Shown piece by piece: positions 8,550 through 16,527 of a DNA stretch of 64,000 nucleotides. The translations under genes were made by a program, and so were the position numbers. Location of the stretch: NCBI GenBank assembly GCA_041521345.1, contig JBGOHB010000021.1; one strand, given 5' to 3'. The notes under the pieces are model-generated. The model saw only the letters and a program-made list of their open reading frames with translations, had not been told where the DNA came from and searched no databases. Within the stretch, counting starts at the first letter, position 1; the number at the start of each line of letters is the position of its first letter. This stretch comes from Virgibacillus_N oceani_A (lineage in GTDB: Bacteria; Bacillota; Bacilli; Bacillales; Amphibacillaceae).

Positions 8550-9785
8550 TTATATCCAATAAATCTTATTGAATCTCCATAATACTTTAGCTGAATTCAC
8601 TCCATATTTCTTAAAGATTTTTCCATCTATTGTTTTCATATCAAATGATTTTCGTTTTGGATTCAACACTGTAATAAAACCCTTGTATTTATCCCCATTA
8701 CGTTTTGTGTATTGGACGAAATCCCTGTGCTTGAACCCAGCAAAATCCTCTATGTTATTTTTTCTTTTTCTTCGCATTGGTTTAATTACATAGTCTTTCA
8801 TTTGGCATTGATCTTTTTGAACTAGTAGTCCGGAAAGGACAATTGCATCATTAGAGTGAGACTTTTCAATTTCCCAATCAATTCTTTTATTTGCTGTGTC
8901 CCCACCTGTTGTCAGTGTAACAGGTGCTATTTCTTCTAATTCTCTTTTCAAATAATTTTTCCCTTGCATCACATGCATAGCAAAAGTGAAATTTAGCTTT
9001 TTTCCTTTAATTAAATCAAAGAACTGCTGGGAGTAATTCAACTCATTGCCTGTTATCTTGCTATGGCAGTCAGGGCACAAAGTAATCAAATTATGAAGGG
9101 AATTAGATCCATTTAACCTTTTTGGAATAATATGATGAACTTCTAAACGGCCATTTTCTTTTCCGCACTTCTTACATTGATGCTCATCTCTAAAAATAAC
9201 AGCTTTTCGTATATTTTCATCCAGGCGATTACTCTTTTGATATTGCCATTTGTAAGGTTTATATCCTGCTTCTATTGTCCGGATATCAATGGCTGCATCT
9301 TCTAAATGAATAGAGTTCATGTTTATCCATTTATTTAACTGCTTTGCAACTCGTAAAATAGACTCCTTCTTTTGTAAGATACTTGGTGGTACCCTGCCTG
9401 ATCTTTTGGATGATGAACGATTATCAAAGCGTGGCTTTCGATAACGTTTATGTGATCTTTTATATCCCCTGTACCCTCTTCTAGTGTCCAATTTTCCTTT
9501 AACATCCTGTCTTAATTCGATAGTACCTTTAAACACAGGTTTGTTTTTTGTCTTGCAGTCCTGTACAATCGCAACACCTATATATTTCGCCCCATCATCA
9601 ATGTTGAAATGCATTCGGGACTGATCCATATCCTCTTCTGGTACTTCTTTCATTAGTTGAATAACCATCGGATACTTATTAAGCAGTTTGGCACGCTTTT
9701 TCCGAATTAGAAACCAAGCTTTATTTACTTTTGTCGGGGATAGTTTTCTATCTTTTAAATCAACGACGAAACAGTATTCAGTCAT
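8550..9785 (-). CDS. iscB: IscB-family RNA-guided nuclease (RuvC/HNH)
   Basis: Predicted IscB, the ancestral relative of Cas9, 411 residues. Order of parts: PLMP-like N-terminus 1-47 (CFVVDLKDRKLSP); RuvC-I with Asp63 in FNIDDGAKYIGVA; Arg-rich bridge helix 100-130; RuvC-II near Glu162; HNH 190-245 with Cys204, Cys207, His217, His218, Asn232, Cys237, Cys240; RuvC-III with His310 and Asp313 in KSHSNDAIVL; C-terminal basic domain expected to read the target-adjacent motif. All catalytic residues appear intact. The frame opens at 9869, but GGGAGGT lies 9 bases before the ATG at 9785 and homology starts there. No TnpA transposase is adjacent. It sits inside the scoA-scoB pair. Confidence 0.9.
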   Translation of the reverse strand: MTEYCFVVDLKDRKLSPTKVNKAWFLIRKKRAKLLNKYPMVIQLMKEVPEEDMDQSRMHFNIDDGAKYIGVAIVQDCKTKNKPVFKGTIELRQDVKGKLDTRRGYRGYKRSHKRYRKPRFDNRSSSKRSGRVPPSILQKKESILRVAKQLNKWINMNSIHLEDAAIDIRTIEAGYKPYKWQYQKSNRLDENIRKAVIFRDEHQCKKCGKENGRLEVHHIIPKRLNGSNSLHNLITLCPDCHSKITGNELNYSQQFFDLIKGKKLNFTFAMHVMQGKNYLKRELEEIAPVTLTTGGDTANKRIDWEIEKSHSNDAIVLSGLLVQKDQCQMKDYVIKPMRRKRKNNIEDFAGFKHRDFVQYTKRNGDKYKGFITVLNPKRKSFDMKTIDGKIFKKYGVNSAKVLWRFNKIYWI

Positions 9786-10084
9786 TTCTGACCAACCTCC
9801 CATTAGGGAATTTTCCACCTTGCCCATGTCAATGGACGGGATATGTGCTTTTGGGGTTAGGGTTGCCACAACCTAGGCGAACTTTCTTCCTCAGCACTTA
9901 CAGAGCAGCGGACTGGTAGAACATCCACAGGTGTATCTTTACCCTTCTCCACTAACGTAGTTTATCATGCTGATTCCTTTTCAGGAAACTACACTCACTC
10001 GGGCTTGAAAGCACTGAACAGCACATATTAAGTCGAATTGGTTGCGATTTAATATGCTTTTTGATGATTTGTTATGAAATTAGG
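9786..10084 (-). ncRNA. omega-RNA (HEARO) region of iscB
   Basis: About 300 non-coding bases directly upstream of iscB, where IscB guide RNAs are encoded (the RNA known earlier as HEARO). Visible helices on the minus strand include GTAGTTT/AAACTAC (9986-9992 with 9957-9963), the small hairpin GGTTGTGGCAACC, and CCCTAATGGG over the iscB ribosome binding site. Near the scoA end, GCATATTAA pairs with TTAATATGTGC, a candidate left-end hairpin. The guide would be expected at the 5' end, drawn from the last bases of scoA. Exact ends were not determined; a covariance-model search would decide. Confidence 0.72.
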
Positions 10085-10762
10085 TCAACTGTTCAGAGCT
10101 CCTCTCTTTTCATATTCATTAATGACAATATAATCAACATACACATGCGGTGTGGTGACTTCGTGCGGTTCCAGTTCACCGACTTCCACAATTTCATCCA
10201 CTTCTGCAATCACGGTTTTACCTGCAGCAGCCATTGCCGGGTTAAAGTTTCTTCCCGTATGGTCGTAGATTAAGTTCCCTCTCGTATCCGCTTTCATAGC
10301 TTTGATTAAAGAAACATCCCCTTTAATCGCCTTTTCCAAAATGTAAGTTTCCCCGTCAAATACTTTTTCTTCTTTTCCTTCAGCAAGCTCCGTTCCGGCA
10401 GCCGTCTTTGTGTAAAATCCAGCAATTCCGGCTCCCCCGCAGCGAATGCGTTCTGCCAGGGTTCCCTGTGGTATGAGTTCAATTTCCAAATTCCCCTTTG
10501 ACCACTCATTGACAGCATCACGGTTGGAAGTAAAGTAAGATCCCATTGCCTTTTTGAGGCAGCCTGTATGCAATAGAATACCAAGTCCTTTATCCTTCTC
10601 ACCGAGGTTATTGCTCACTACAGTTAAATCTTTTTTGTCCAATGCGGCTAGCTCATCAATCAAGGTAAGTGGTGTTCCCGAAAGGCCAAACCCGCCAACA
10701 AGTAAAGTATCCCCGTCTTTTATGTATTTCGATAATTCAAACTTATCAATTACTTTACTCAC
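10085..10762 (-). CDS. scoA: 3-oxoacid CoA-transferase subunit A
   Basis: Alpha subunit of the CoA-transferase, 225 residues, carrying the CoA-binding glycine stretch LLVGGFGLSGTPLTLIDEL near the N-terminus and GLGILLHTGCLKKAMGSYF. With ScoB it would activate a 3-oxo or short-chain acid using succinyl- or acetyl-CoA, feeding the beta-oxidation enzymes downstream. The frame extends to 10807, but GAAGGAGGG lies 6 bases before the GTG at 10762, giving the family-like start VSKVIDKFELSKYI. First gene of the operon; a 21-bp palindrome lies about 83 bases upstream. Confidence 0.93.
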   Translation of the reverse strand: MSKVIDKFELSKYIKDGDTLLVGGFGLSGTPLTLIDELAALDKKDLTVVSNNLGEKDKGLGILLHTGCLKKAMGSYFTSNRDAVNEWSKGNLEIELIPQGTLAERIRCGGAGIAGFYTKTAAGTELAEGKEEKVFDGETYILEKAIKGDVSLIKAMKADTRGNLIYDHTGRNFNPAMAAAGKTVIAEVDEIVEVGELEPHEVTTPHVYVDYIVINEYEKRGALNS

Positions 10763-10844
10763 TTTATTCCCTCCTTCATGATCTCCACTAACAAAACTTT
10801 TTCTCACAATCTCTAAATCTTTTAAAAATAGAGTACAATGAAAG

Positions 10845-10865
10845 CTATTCCATTTTACGGAATAG
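10845..10865. promoter_or_regulatory. 21-bp palindromic operator upstream of scoA
   Basis: CTATTCC-ATTTTAC-GGAATAG: perfect 7-bp arms with a 7-base centre, upstream of scoA. A near-identical site lies at 13297-13319 before the second TAXI gene. The layout is like IclR-type operators, but no such regulator gene is in the window. Confidence 0.6.
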
Positions 10866-11066
10866 TCATTCTGTTTTCTATTAGGTCATATTATAATCAT
10901 TGAATTATTAAAAGTCAATAATTTGTCGAAAACTATCTAAAAATTTTCCAAGTAAATGGGGCCGAGGAACAGGTGATCTAAGTAATTCAGTTTAAAATCT
11001 TACAATTGAAAAAAAAATTCCACTAGCGTATAGTTTTATATGGACACAAAAGTAAAGGAGATCATT

Positions 11067-11816
11067 ATGAATCAAACAATAAAAACTATGCTCAACCATC
11101 GTTCCATTCGAAAATTTTCGGGTGAGAAATTAACATCTGATCAAAAGGAAATGATCCTTAAATCCGCCATGCAGGCTTCTACTTCCAGCCATGTGATGGC
11201 ATATACGATTATTGGCGTTACCGATGACCACCTGAAATCGGATCTGCGGGCTGTCTCAGGACATCCTCACGTGGAAAATAATGGCCATTTATTTGTTTTT
11301 TGTGCCGATCTTCAGCGGAATTACCAGGTAACTGCCGCAGATAAAGAAGAATCGGTAAAACAAAATATTGAAAGTACAGAACAGTTTATTGTAGCCACCA
11401 TTGACGCTACATTGGCTGCGCAAAATGCTTCTATTGCTGCAGAATCAATGGGGCTTGGTATTTGCTATATTGGAAGTTTACGAAATGATATAAAGAGAGT
11501 GGATGAACTGTTGGAGCTTCCGGAGTATGTTATTCCTCTATTCGGTCTGGCAGTCGGGCATCCGGATCATAAACCGGAAATTAAACCAAGACTGCCCCTA
11601 GAGGCGATTTATCATGAAAATAAATATGATGATGACAAGTATAAACAGGGGCAGCTGGTGAAAGAATTTGATAGATACTTAAAGACATACTATCAGAGTC
11701 GCTCCACCAACAAAAAAATTTCTACATGGACAGAGCAAATGGAGAATAAATACAAAGTGCCTACCCGGATGGATGTCACACCATTTGTAAAAAGCAAAAA
11801 GTTAAATTTGCATTAA
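11067..11816 (+). CDS. NADPH-dependent nitroreductase/flavin reductase (NfsA/NfrA type)
   Basis: FMN enzyme of 249 residues. The start MNQTIKTMLNHRSIRKFSGEKL contains the HRSIRKF motif of NfsA/NfrA-type proteins (FMN phosphate binding), and the SIAAESMGLGICYIGSLRND segment is the typical central helix. Such proteins reduce nitro compounds, quinones or free flavins with NAD(P)H. The frame begins at 11040, but AAAGGAG 6 bases before the ATG at 11067 fixes the start. It is transcribed alone on the plus strand, divergent from scoA, and ends in a strong bidirectional terminator. In vivo substrate unknown. Confidence 0.9.
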   Translation: MNQTIKTMLNHRSIRKFSGEKLTSDQKEMILKSAMQASTSSHVMAYTIIGVTDDHLKSDLRAVSGHPHVENNGHLFVFCADLQRNYQVTAADKEESVKQNIESTEQFIVATIDATLAAQNASIAAESMGLGICYIGSLRNDIKRVDELLELPEYVIPLFGLAVGHPDHKPEIKPRLPLEAIYHENKYDDDKYKQGQLVKEFDRYLKTYYQSRSTNKKISTWTEQMENKYKVPTRMDVTPFVKSKKLNLH

Positions 11817-11828
11817 AAATACGGACAG

Positions 11829-11864
11829 AAAAAAGTAGCCCTTCAGGTGAAAGGCTACTTTTTT
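11829..11864. terminator. bidirectional rho-independent terminator
   Basis: AAAAAAGTAGCC and GGCTACTTTTTT form a 12-bp stem with a 12-base loop, with T-runs in both directions. It ends the nitroreductase gene on the plus strand and the 2-hydroxyacid dehydrogenase gene on the minus strand. Confidence 0.9.
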
Positions 11865-11876
11865 CATGTTCAATTA

Positions 11877-12827
11877 TTAATTTACCCTGCAAAGTGACTG
11901 ACCACCGTTCAGCACTCCGGCCACCTCTTCGGCAATAAGCATAGCAGTGCGGGACTGTGCTTCGATAGTCAATCCGGCAATATGCGGGGAAAGTCTGATT
12001 GACTCTACTTTTGCAAGCGGGGAATCTTTTTGTACCGGTTCCTTTTCCAGCACGTCAAGATAGGCCCCAGCAATTTGATTTTCCTTGACGGCTTCCACAA
12101 GGTCCTCTTCGTGCACAATGCCACCTCTGGCCGAATTAATGACATAGGCATGGGATTTCATCAGTTTCATATTTTCTTTATTGATCAGGTGTTTCGTTGC
12201 TTTTGTAAGCGGCACATGAATAGAAACAAAATCGGATTCCTTCAGAAGGTTTTCCATTTCTACTTGCTTCATCCCAGTTTCCTGCACGACATGGTCAAAA
12301 GGAGCGACAAACGGGTCATAGCCCACTACATTCATTCCAAATGCCCTGGCCCGCTTAGCCACACGATGTGCAATTTCTCCCATTCCTACGAGCCCAAGTG
12401 TACGTCCGTTTAGCTCATACCCTGTAAAGAATTTGCGGTTCCAGTTGCCCTGGCGCACATCTGAATCCGCTGCAGACAATGGACGAGAAGCGTCGAGCAT
12501 TGCCGCCATTACATATTCCGCTACAGAGGTAGCATTTGCATTTCTTGCAGATATTACCGGAATATTCCTTTCTCTGGCTCCCTGCAGATCGATATTATCT
12601 AAGCCAACACCAAGACGACCGATAACCTGTGTTTTTTTTGCCGCTTCCAAAAATTCTGTATCCACTTTTGTTTCATTGCGAACAATCAGCGCGTCATAAT
12701 CGGGAAGCAATGACAGCAATTCCTCCCTCTTCCTGCTCAGTTCCATGTCGTAGTCCACAGTGTATCCTTTTCTCTTCAGTTCTTCTATTCCGTCTTCCCA
12801 CATTAATTCTGTTACGAGAATTTTCAT
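11877..12827 (-). CDS. D-2-hydroxyacid dehydrogenase (SerA-like)
   Basis: Complete 316-residue NAD-dependent 2-hydroxyacid dehydrogenase. The Rossmann motif is LGLVGMGEIAHRVAK; the catalytic Arg is in NSARGGIV, the Glu in LDVLEKEP and the His in LSPHIAGLT. The length, with no C-terminal ACT domain, suggests a catabolic glycerate/hydroxyacid enzyme rather than full SerA. A second family member opens the window (1-597). It converges with the nitroreductase gene and lies opposite the second TAXI/TPP-enzyme locus, so it may handle a 2-keto or 2-hydroxy acid taken up there (inference). Confidence 0.92.
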   Translation of the reverse strand: MKILVTELMWEDGIEELKRKGYTVDYDMELSRKREELLSLLPDYDALIVRNETKVDTEFLEAAKKTQVIGRLGVGLDNIDLQGARERNIPVISARNANATSVAEYVMAAMLDASRPLSAADSDVRQGNWNRKFFTGYELNGRTLGLVGMGEIAHRVAKRARAFGMNVVGYDPFVAPFDHVVQETGMKQVEMENLLKESDFVSIHVPLTKATKHLINKENMKLMKSHAYVINSARGGIVHEEDLVEAVKENQIAGAYLDVLEKEPVQKDSPLAKVESIRLSPHIAGLTIEAQSRTAMLIAEEVAGVLNGGQSLCRVN

Positions 12828-13010
12828 TTTTGTACTCTCTCCCTGTAGTATGATTTGCTTATTTATGTATCAATTTTTAATTATACTGCTAGCTTTGCAT
12901 ATTGACAATATATTTTCTCTTTCCTGTGAATTTTGACTACTACTTTCTTAGAGATAAAAAGCAGTAACGATTTAATTTTGCTCGTTCAAATAACGGTTGT
13001 TTCCTTATGA

Positions 13011-13024
13011 AGTAAGCGCTTGAC
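13011..13024. promoter_or_regulatory. cre-like CcpA site
   Basis: AGTAAGCGCTTGAC contains the TAAGCGCTT core of high-affinity cre sites; likely catabolite repression of one of the divergent genes. Confidence 0.4.
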
Positions 13025-13225
13025 TTATTTGGTGGTGTGTTCAAGTACTTGTCTGCATAAAACTATACCTTCATATTCCCAGAATTATAAAATAATTGAT
13101 TAAAATATGAATTAATGTTAAACTTTCATTCATACAAATTAAAAATAGGATTTTAAAAAAATAAATATTATAAAGGCTGCTAAATCTAAATGACTTTGTT
13201 GGAGAAACAGAGCAATACTTGGATT

Positions 13226-13282
13226 TAAACCAGTTACATTTTCAGAATCTTTAAAAGGTGATCTGTCTTTGTAACTGGTTTT
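13226..13282 (+). terminator. terminator-like hairpin with long loop
   Basis: AAACCAGTTAC (13227-13237) pairs with GTAACTGGTTT (13271-13281), followed by a T-rich tail TTTGTTTTT. It ends no visible upstream plus-strand gene, so it is either an attenuator or the leftover end of a lost gene. Confidence 0.6.
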
Positions 13283-13296
13283 TTGTTTTTGGAATG

Positions 13297-13319
13297 ATTA
13301 CTCCAAAATACGGAATAAT
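13297..13319. promoter_or_regulatory. palindromic operator, second copy
   Basis: ATTACTCC-AAAATAC-GGAATAAT: 8-bp arms with one mismatch and the same 7-base spacing and TACGGAATA half as the site at 10845-10865. It lies about 200 bases before the TAXI lipoprotein gene. Confidence 0.55.
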
Positions 13320-13334
13320 TGAAAGCGCTTTACA
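13319..13334. promoter_or_regulatory. cre-like CcpA site next to operator
   Basis: TTGAAAGCGCTTTACA abuts the palindromic operator; the AAAGCGCTTT core is palindromic and matches the cre consensus except near the end. It implies glucose repression of the TAXI/TPP-enzyme locus. Confidence 0.55.
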
Positions 13335-13401
13335 TTATGCTAAGCTACTTCTTTCAAGCTTATACAAAGGATCATAAGTACTTAGAGAGGAGGTAAACTA
13401 A

Positions 13402-13443
13402 ATGAATTTACAAGTAAAGGTGGTGATAAGATGTAACCATTAA
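13402..13443 (+). CDS. 13-residue leader-like open frame
   Basis: ATG after a strong GAGAGGAGG (spacing about 8) opens a 13-residue frame (MNLQVKVVIRCNH) that stops at 13443. Inside it, AAGGTGGTGATAAG precedes an ATG-TAA start-stop pair at 13432-13437. It could be a regulatory leader peptide, or the start of a gene later deleted. No homolog is known to me. Confidence 0.3.
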   Translation: MNLQVKVVIRCNH

Positions 13444-13522
13444 ACCAGTTATTTATCAGCACAAAGATATAATATGTGAAAAGTTGGGACAAACTAATAT
13501 ATTTTTAGAAAGGAATGTTTCC

Positions 13523-14518
13523 ATGAAAAAACTGCAGAAATTTGGTATGTTTATTTTAATATTAATCATTTTAAGCGCTTGCACGAGTGATGCAAGTACG
13601 GATAATGGGTCTGAGGGAACAGGCAATGGAGAAGTTCCCCAGGATATTAGAATTGGTGCTTCAACCATAGGCGGTTTCTGGTACACTTTAGCGGCTTCCA
13701 TGGGTGAGAAAATGGATGAGCTTTATTCTGGGACCTCTCATACTGTCATAGAAGGAGGTTCCATTTCCAACCTGGCCGGGCTCTCTGATAACACATTTGA
13801 GATCGCTTTCAGTTCAGGTCCGATGATTCATGCTGCCAATCAGGGGTTAGAACCATTTGATGAAGAAATAGATAATGTGAGTACCATTGCTACTTTTTAT
13901 CCTACTGCTATGCATATAGTCGTCCAGGAAGATTCAGATATCTATACAATTGAGGATTTGCAAGGAAAGATTGTTAGTCCTGGCGTGAAGGGTTATGGTT
14001 CTGAACTTGCTTTTATAGATATTCTGCAAGTCCATGGCATGAGTTATGATGATTTGGACAGAGTCGAATATGTGGGAACCTCTGATGGTGCTGACCTTTT
14101 AAGGGATAGTCATATTGATGCTATCGCTACGATTGCCGGGGTGCCGAACGCTGTATTTCAAGAACTAGCCACCTCTATTGGCGTTCGATTTATTCCTTTG
14201 GAAAATGAAACAGTAGAGCAGTTGAATGAGCTGAATGAAGGCTATATTACCCACGAACTGGCCACGGAGGACTATGATTTCCTGGATGAAAGCATCCCAA
14301 CGATTGCTCCGTATACATCTTTATTGGCAAACGACGATGTCATGAGTGAAGATGCAGTTTACGAATTAACTAAAATGCTGTTTGAGGAAACGGACCGATG
14401 GAAAGATATTTCCAGTATCATGGATGATTTTAATGCGGAATATTCCATGGAAAATAATGTTGGCGAACTAAATCCGGGTGCAGAAAAATACTATAAAGAA
14501 ATCGGTGTTTTGGAATAA
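13523..14518 (+). CDS. TAXI-family TRAP solute-binding lipoprotein, second copy
   Basis: Binding protein of 331 residues with lipobox LSAC at about residue 20 and the TAXI motifs IRIGASTIGGFWYTLAASMGE and GSISNLAGLSDNTFEIAFSSG. It is a paralog of the protein at 6788-7798. The frame extends to a TTG at 13484, but AAAGGAA before the ATG at 13523 and the signal peptide start support 13523. No permease gene is adjacent: either it shares the fused permease at 4802-6745 or it works as a sensor. It sits 78 bases before the TPP enzyme in the same direction and shares an operator motif with the scoA operon. Confidence 0.92.
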   Translation: MKKLQKFGMFILILIILSACTSDASTDNGSEGTGNGEVPQDIRIGASTIGGFWYTLAASMGEKMDELYSGTSHTVIEGGSISNLAGLSDNTFEIAFSSGPMIHAANQGLEPFDEEIDNVSTIATFYPTAMHIVVQEDSDIYTIEDLQGKIVSPGVKGYGSELAFIDILQVHGMSYDDLDRVEYVGTSDGADLLRDSHIDAIATIAGVPNAVFQELATSIGVRFIPLENETVEQLNELNEGYITHELATEDYDFLDESIPTIAPYTSLLANDDVMSEDAVYELTKMLFEETDRWKDISSIMDDFNAEYSMENNVGELNPGAEKYYKEIGVLE

Positions 14519-14558
14519 GGATTTCAGGTTGTCATCAGGGTTAGTAACACAATAAAAT

Positions 14559-14591
14559 AAGCCTCTTTATTTTAACCGGATAAAGAGGCTT
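14559..14591 (+). promoter_or_regulatory. hairpin covering ribosome binding site of TPP-enzyme gene
   Basis: AAGCCTCTTTAT (14559-14570) pairs perfectly with ATAAAGAGGCTT (14580-14591), 9-base loop. The right arm includes the AGAGG that is the best ribosome binding site for the ATG at 14597. It has no T-run, so it may hide the site, or limit read-through from the TAXI gene. Confidence 0.55.
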
Positions 14592-14596
14592 TGGAG

Positions 14597-16312
14597 ATGG
14601 AGGATGATTTTAAATTGGCATTGGAAAATACAAAAGAATTCACTGTGGCAGATGCTATCATAAAAGAACTTGTTAAAAATGGAGTGGAAAAAGCTTTTGG
14701 TATTGTCAGCGTGCATAATTTGCCTATTTATGATGCAATAGCCCGAGAAGGTAGTATCGAATTGATCACAGCGCGAGGGGAAAGCGGTGCGGTAAACATG
14801 GCAGATGGATATAGTAGAGCTAACGGCAAACTGGGAGTGGTAATCACAAGTACTGGCACCGGTGCGGGTAACGCTGCCGGGTCATTGGTAGAAGCCTGGA
14901 GTGCAGGGACACCGCTACTACATATAACGGGTGAAATTGAAAGTCCGTATATAAATCAGGGCAGACATTATATACATGAGGCAAAAGACCAACTTTCTAT
15001 GATGGATGGGGCAAGCAAGAAAGCATACCGTCTCCGAAAACCAGAACAGGCCTATTCTGTAATAAGAAGGTCGATAGATAAAGCGTTCGAAGCACCGACC
15101 GGGCCAGTCACCTTGGAAATTCCGATTGATTATCAATCAGCAATCATTAGTGACAGTAATATAAAGGAAGTGCATAAGAATTCCAATTCCGACTTTAAGG
15201 AACAGGTATTTGAACCGTCAGAAGAACTTCTTCGTAAAATAACTGCAGCACAGCGACCAGTGATTTGGGCAGGCGGAGGTGTTATAAAATCCGGAGCATC
15301 TGAGGAAATAACAGAATTAGCTGAAATGCTTGGAGCAGCAGTTATTACTAGTCAAGCGGGAAAGGGCTCCATTCCTGAAAATCATCCATTATGTGTAGGT
15401 TATTTTTCTTCCAATCAGGTAGTCCGTGATTTTGTTCGAAATTCCGATTTCATGCTCAGTGTCGGTACGCAGTTCCGCAGTACAGAAACAGGCCTTTGGG
15501 ATGCTTTTGTTCCAGAAGAACATATTAGTATCAATACAAACATACATGCATTTAATTTAAATTATCCCGTTACACAAGGTATTGCAGGTGATGCAAAACT
15601 AATTTTGAGCAATATTATCTATCGATTGAAAGGTAAAAGCTTCTCCGTGGAGGAGAAATACACTGGTGAAGTGAAACAACTACGAGATCAAGTGCGTAAA
15701 AACTTATTGGATACGCTTGGCCCCTATAAACATTTTGCAAGCGATATCCGAAAAATTCTGCCCCGGGAAGGTATTTTGGTACGTGATGTAACTGTACCGG
15801 CAAATCTATGGGGAAGCCGTGTGATAGATACACTTTTGCCGGGAACCTCCATATATACTGCGGGAGGAGGAATTGGTCAGGGGTTGCCTTTAGCAATCGG
15901 AGCTCAGGTAGCCTGCAAAGAGCATCCCGTTGTATTAATGGCAGGTGATGGCGGATTTTTACTTAATATAGGTGAAATGGCTACAGCTGCCCAGGAAAAT
16001 CTCCCGATTACCGTCCTATTATTTGATGATGCAGGGTTTGGTGTATTGCGCGGTATTCAGGATGCTACTTATGGAAATCGTGTAGCAGTAGATTTGCAAA
16101 GTCCGGATTTTGTCCAACTTGGGGAAAGCATGGGCTTTAATTCGAAACCCGTCAGATCTGCAGCTGAATTTACATCCGTGTTTACTGAAGCAGTTTCCAG
16201 TGACAAACCGTCACTGATTGTCGTGGATATGCATGCAGTAGGCCCAGTAACGAAAAAGTATGCAGGAACACCAGGAGCAGTTCCGGATTATCAGCCAAAA
16301 AAGATTAAGTAA
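14597..16312 (+). CDS. thiamine-diphosphate-dependent enzyme (acetolactate synthase/decarboxylase-like)
   Basis: Three-domain ThDP enzyme of about 571 residues. The N-terminal PYR domain has the cofactor-activating Glu in TARGESGAVNMADGYSR; the C-terminal PP domain has AGDGGFLLNIGEMATAAQ with LLFDDAGFGVLRGIQ. The second metal ligand of the GDG-(25)-N motif is Asp instead of the usual Asn. It probably decarboxylates or condenses a 2-keto acid (benzoylformate decarboxylase or acetolactate synthase type); exact reaction is open. No small regulatory IlvH-like gene follows, against a valine biosynthesis role. Start is uncertain among TTG 14591 and ATG 14597. The gene ends in a clear terminator. 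Confidence 0.88.
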   Translation: MEDDFKLALENTKEFTVADAIIKELVKNGVEKAFGIVSVHNLPIYDAIAREGSIELITARGESGAVNMADGYSRANGKLGVVITSTGTGAGNAAGSLVEAWSAGTPLLHITGEIESPYINQGRHYIHEAKDQLSMMDGASKKAYRLRKPEQAYSVIRRSIDKAFEAPTGPVTLEIPIDYQSAIISDSNIKEVHKNSNSDFKEQVFEPSEELLRKITAAQRPVIWAGGGVIKSGASEEITELAEMLGAAVITSQAGKGSIPENHPLCVGYFSSNQVVRDFVRNSDFMLSVGTQFRSTETGLWDAFVPEEHISINTNIHAFNLNYPVTQGIAGDAKLILSNIIYRLKGKSFSVEEKYTGEVKQLRDQVRKNLLDTLGPYKHFASDIRKILPREGILVRDVTVPANLWGSRVIDTLLPGTSIYTAGGGIGQGLPLAIGAQVACKEHPVVLMAGDGGFLLNIGEMATAAQENLPITVLLFDDAGFGVLRGIQDATYGNRVAVDLQSPDFVQLGESMGFNSKPVRSAAEFTSVFTEAVSSDKPSLIVVDMHAVGPVTKKYAGTPGAVPDYQPKKIK

Positions 16313-16401
16313 GAGTTTTTCTTATGGTGGTAAGCCTGAATACTTTTTTAAACAGATAGTCAAAAAATGAAGATTTACTTATTATAAAATTGAAATGATA
16401 G

Positions 16402-16436
16402 TTGACCTAAGAAAATTTGACATTTTCTTAGGTCAA
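16402..16436 (+). terminator. terminator of TPP-enzyme gene
   Basis: Perfect 15-bp stem (TTGACCTAAGAAAAT / ATTTTCTTAGGTCAA, 5-base loop) followed by TTTCTATAA, 90 bases after the TPP-enzyme stop. Confidence 0.7.
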
Positions 16437-16527
16437 TTTCTATAAGCCTGGAACTAACTGAATAAGACTATAGTCTCTCTATAAAAAACTGCAACCTTAA
16501 CCTGCTAAATCTGTTATCTATAAAATA

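Larger units (their letters stand above)
12828..13522. other. regulatory intergenic region before second TAXI gene
   Basis: About 700 AT-rich bases between the divergent dehydrogenase and TAXI genes. It holds two cre-like sites, a long-loop terminator-like hairpin, a copy of the scoA operator and a 13-codon leader-like frame, listed separately. No further gene was seen. Confidence 0.7.

Noticed and set aside
9786..9869. Extension of the iscB reading frame to 9869
   Set aside because: The IscB homology begins at the ATG 9785 with a proper GGGAGGT before it; the extension overlaps the omega-RNA scaffold.
8550..10084. Group II intron or plain HNH homing endonuclease
   Set aside because: No reverse transcriptase or intron domain V; the protein has split RuvC parts and a bridge helix, as IscB does.
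13226..13282. T-box or riboswitch before the second TAXI gene
   Set aside because: Only a terminator-like stem is present; T-box conserved sequence and known aptamer motifs were not found.
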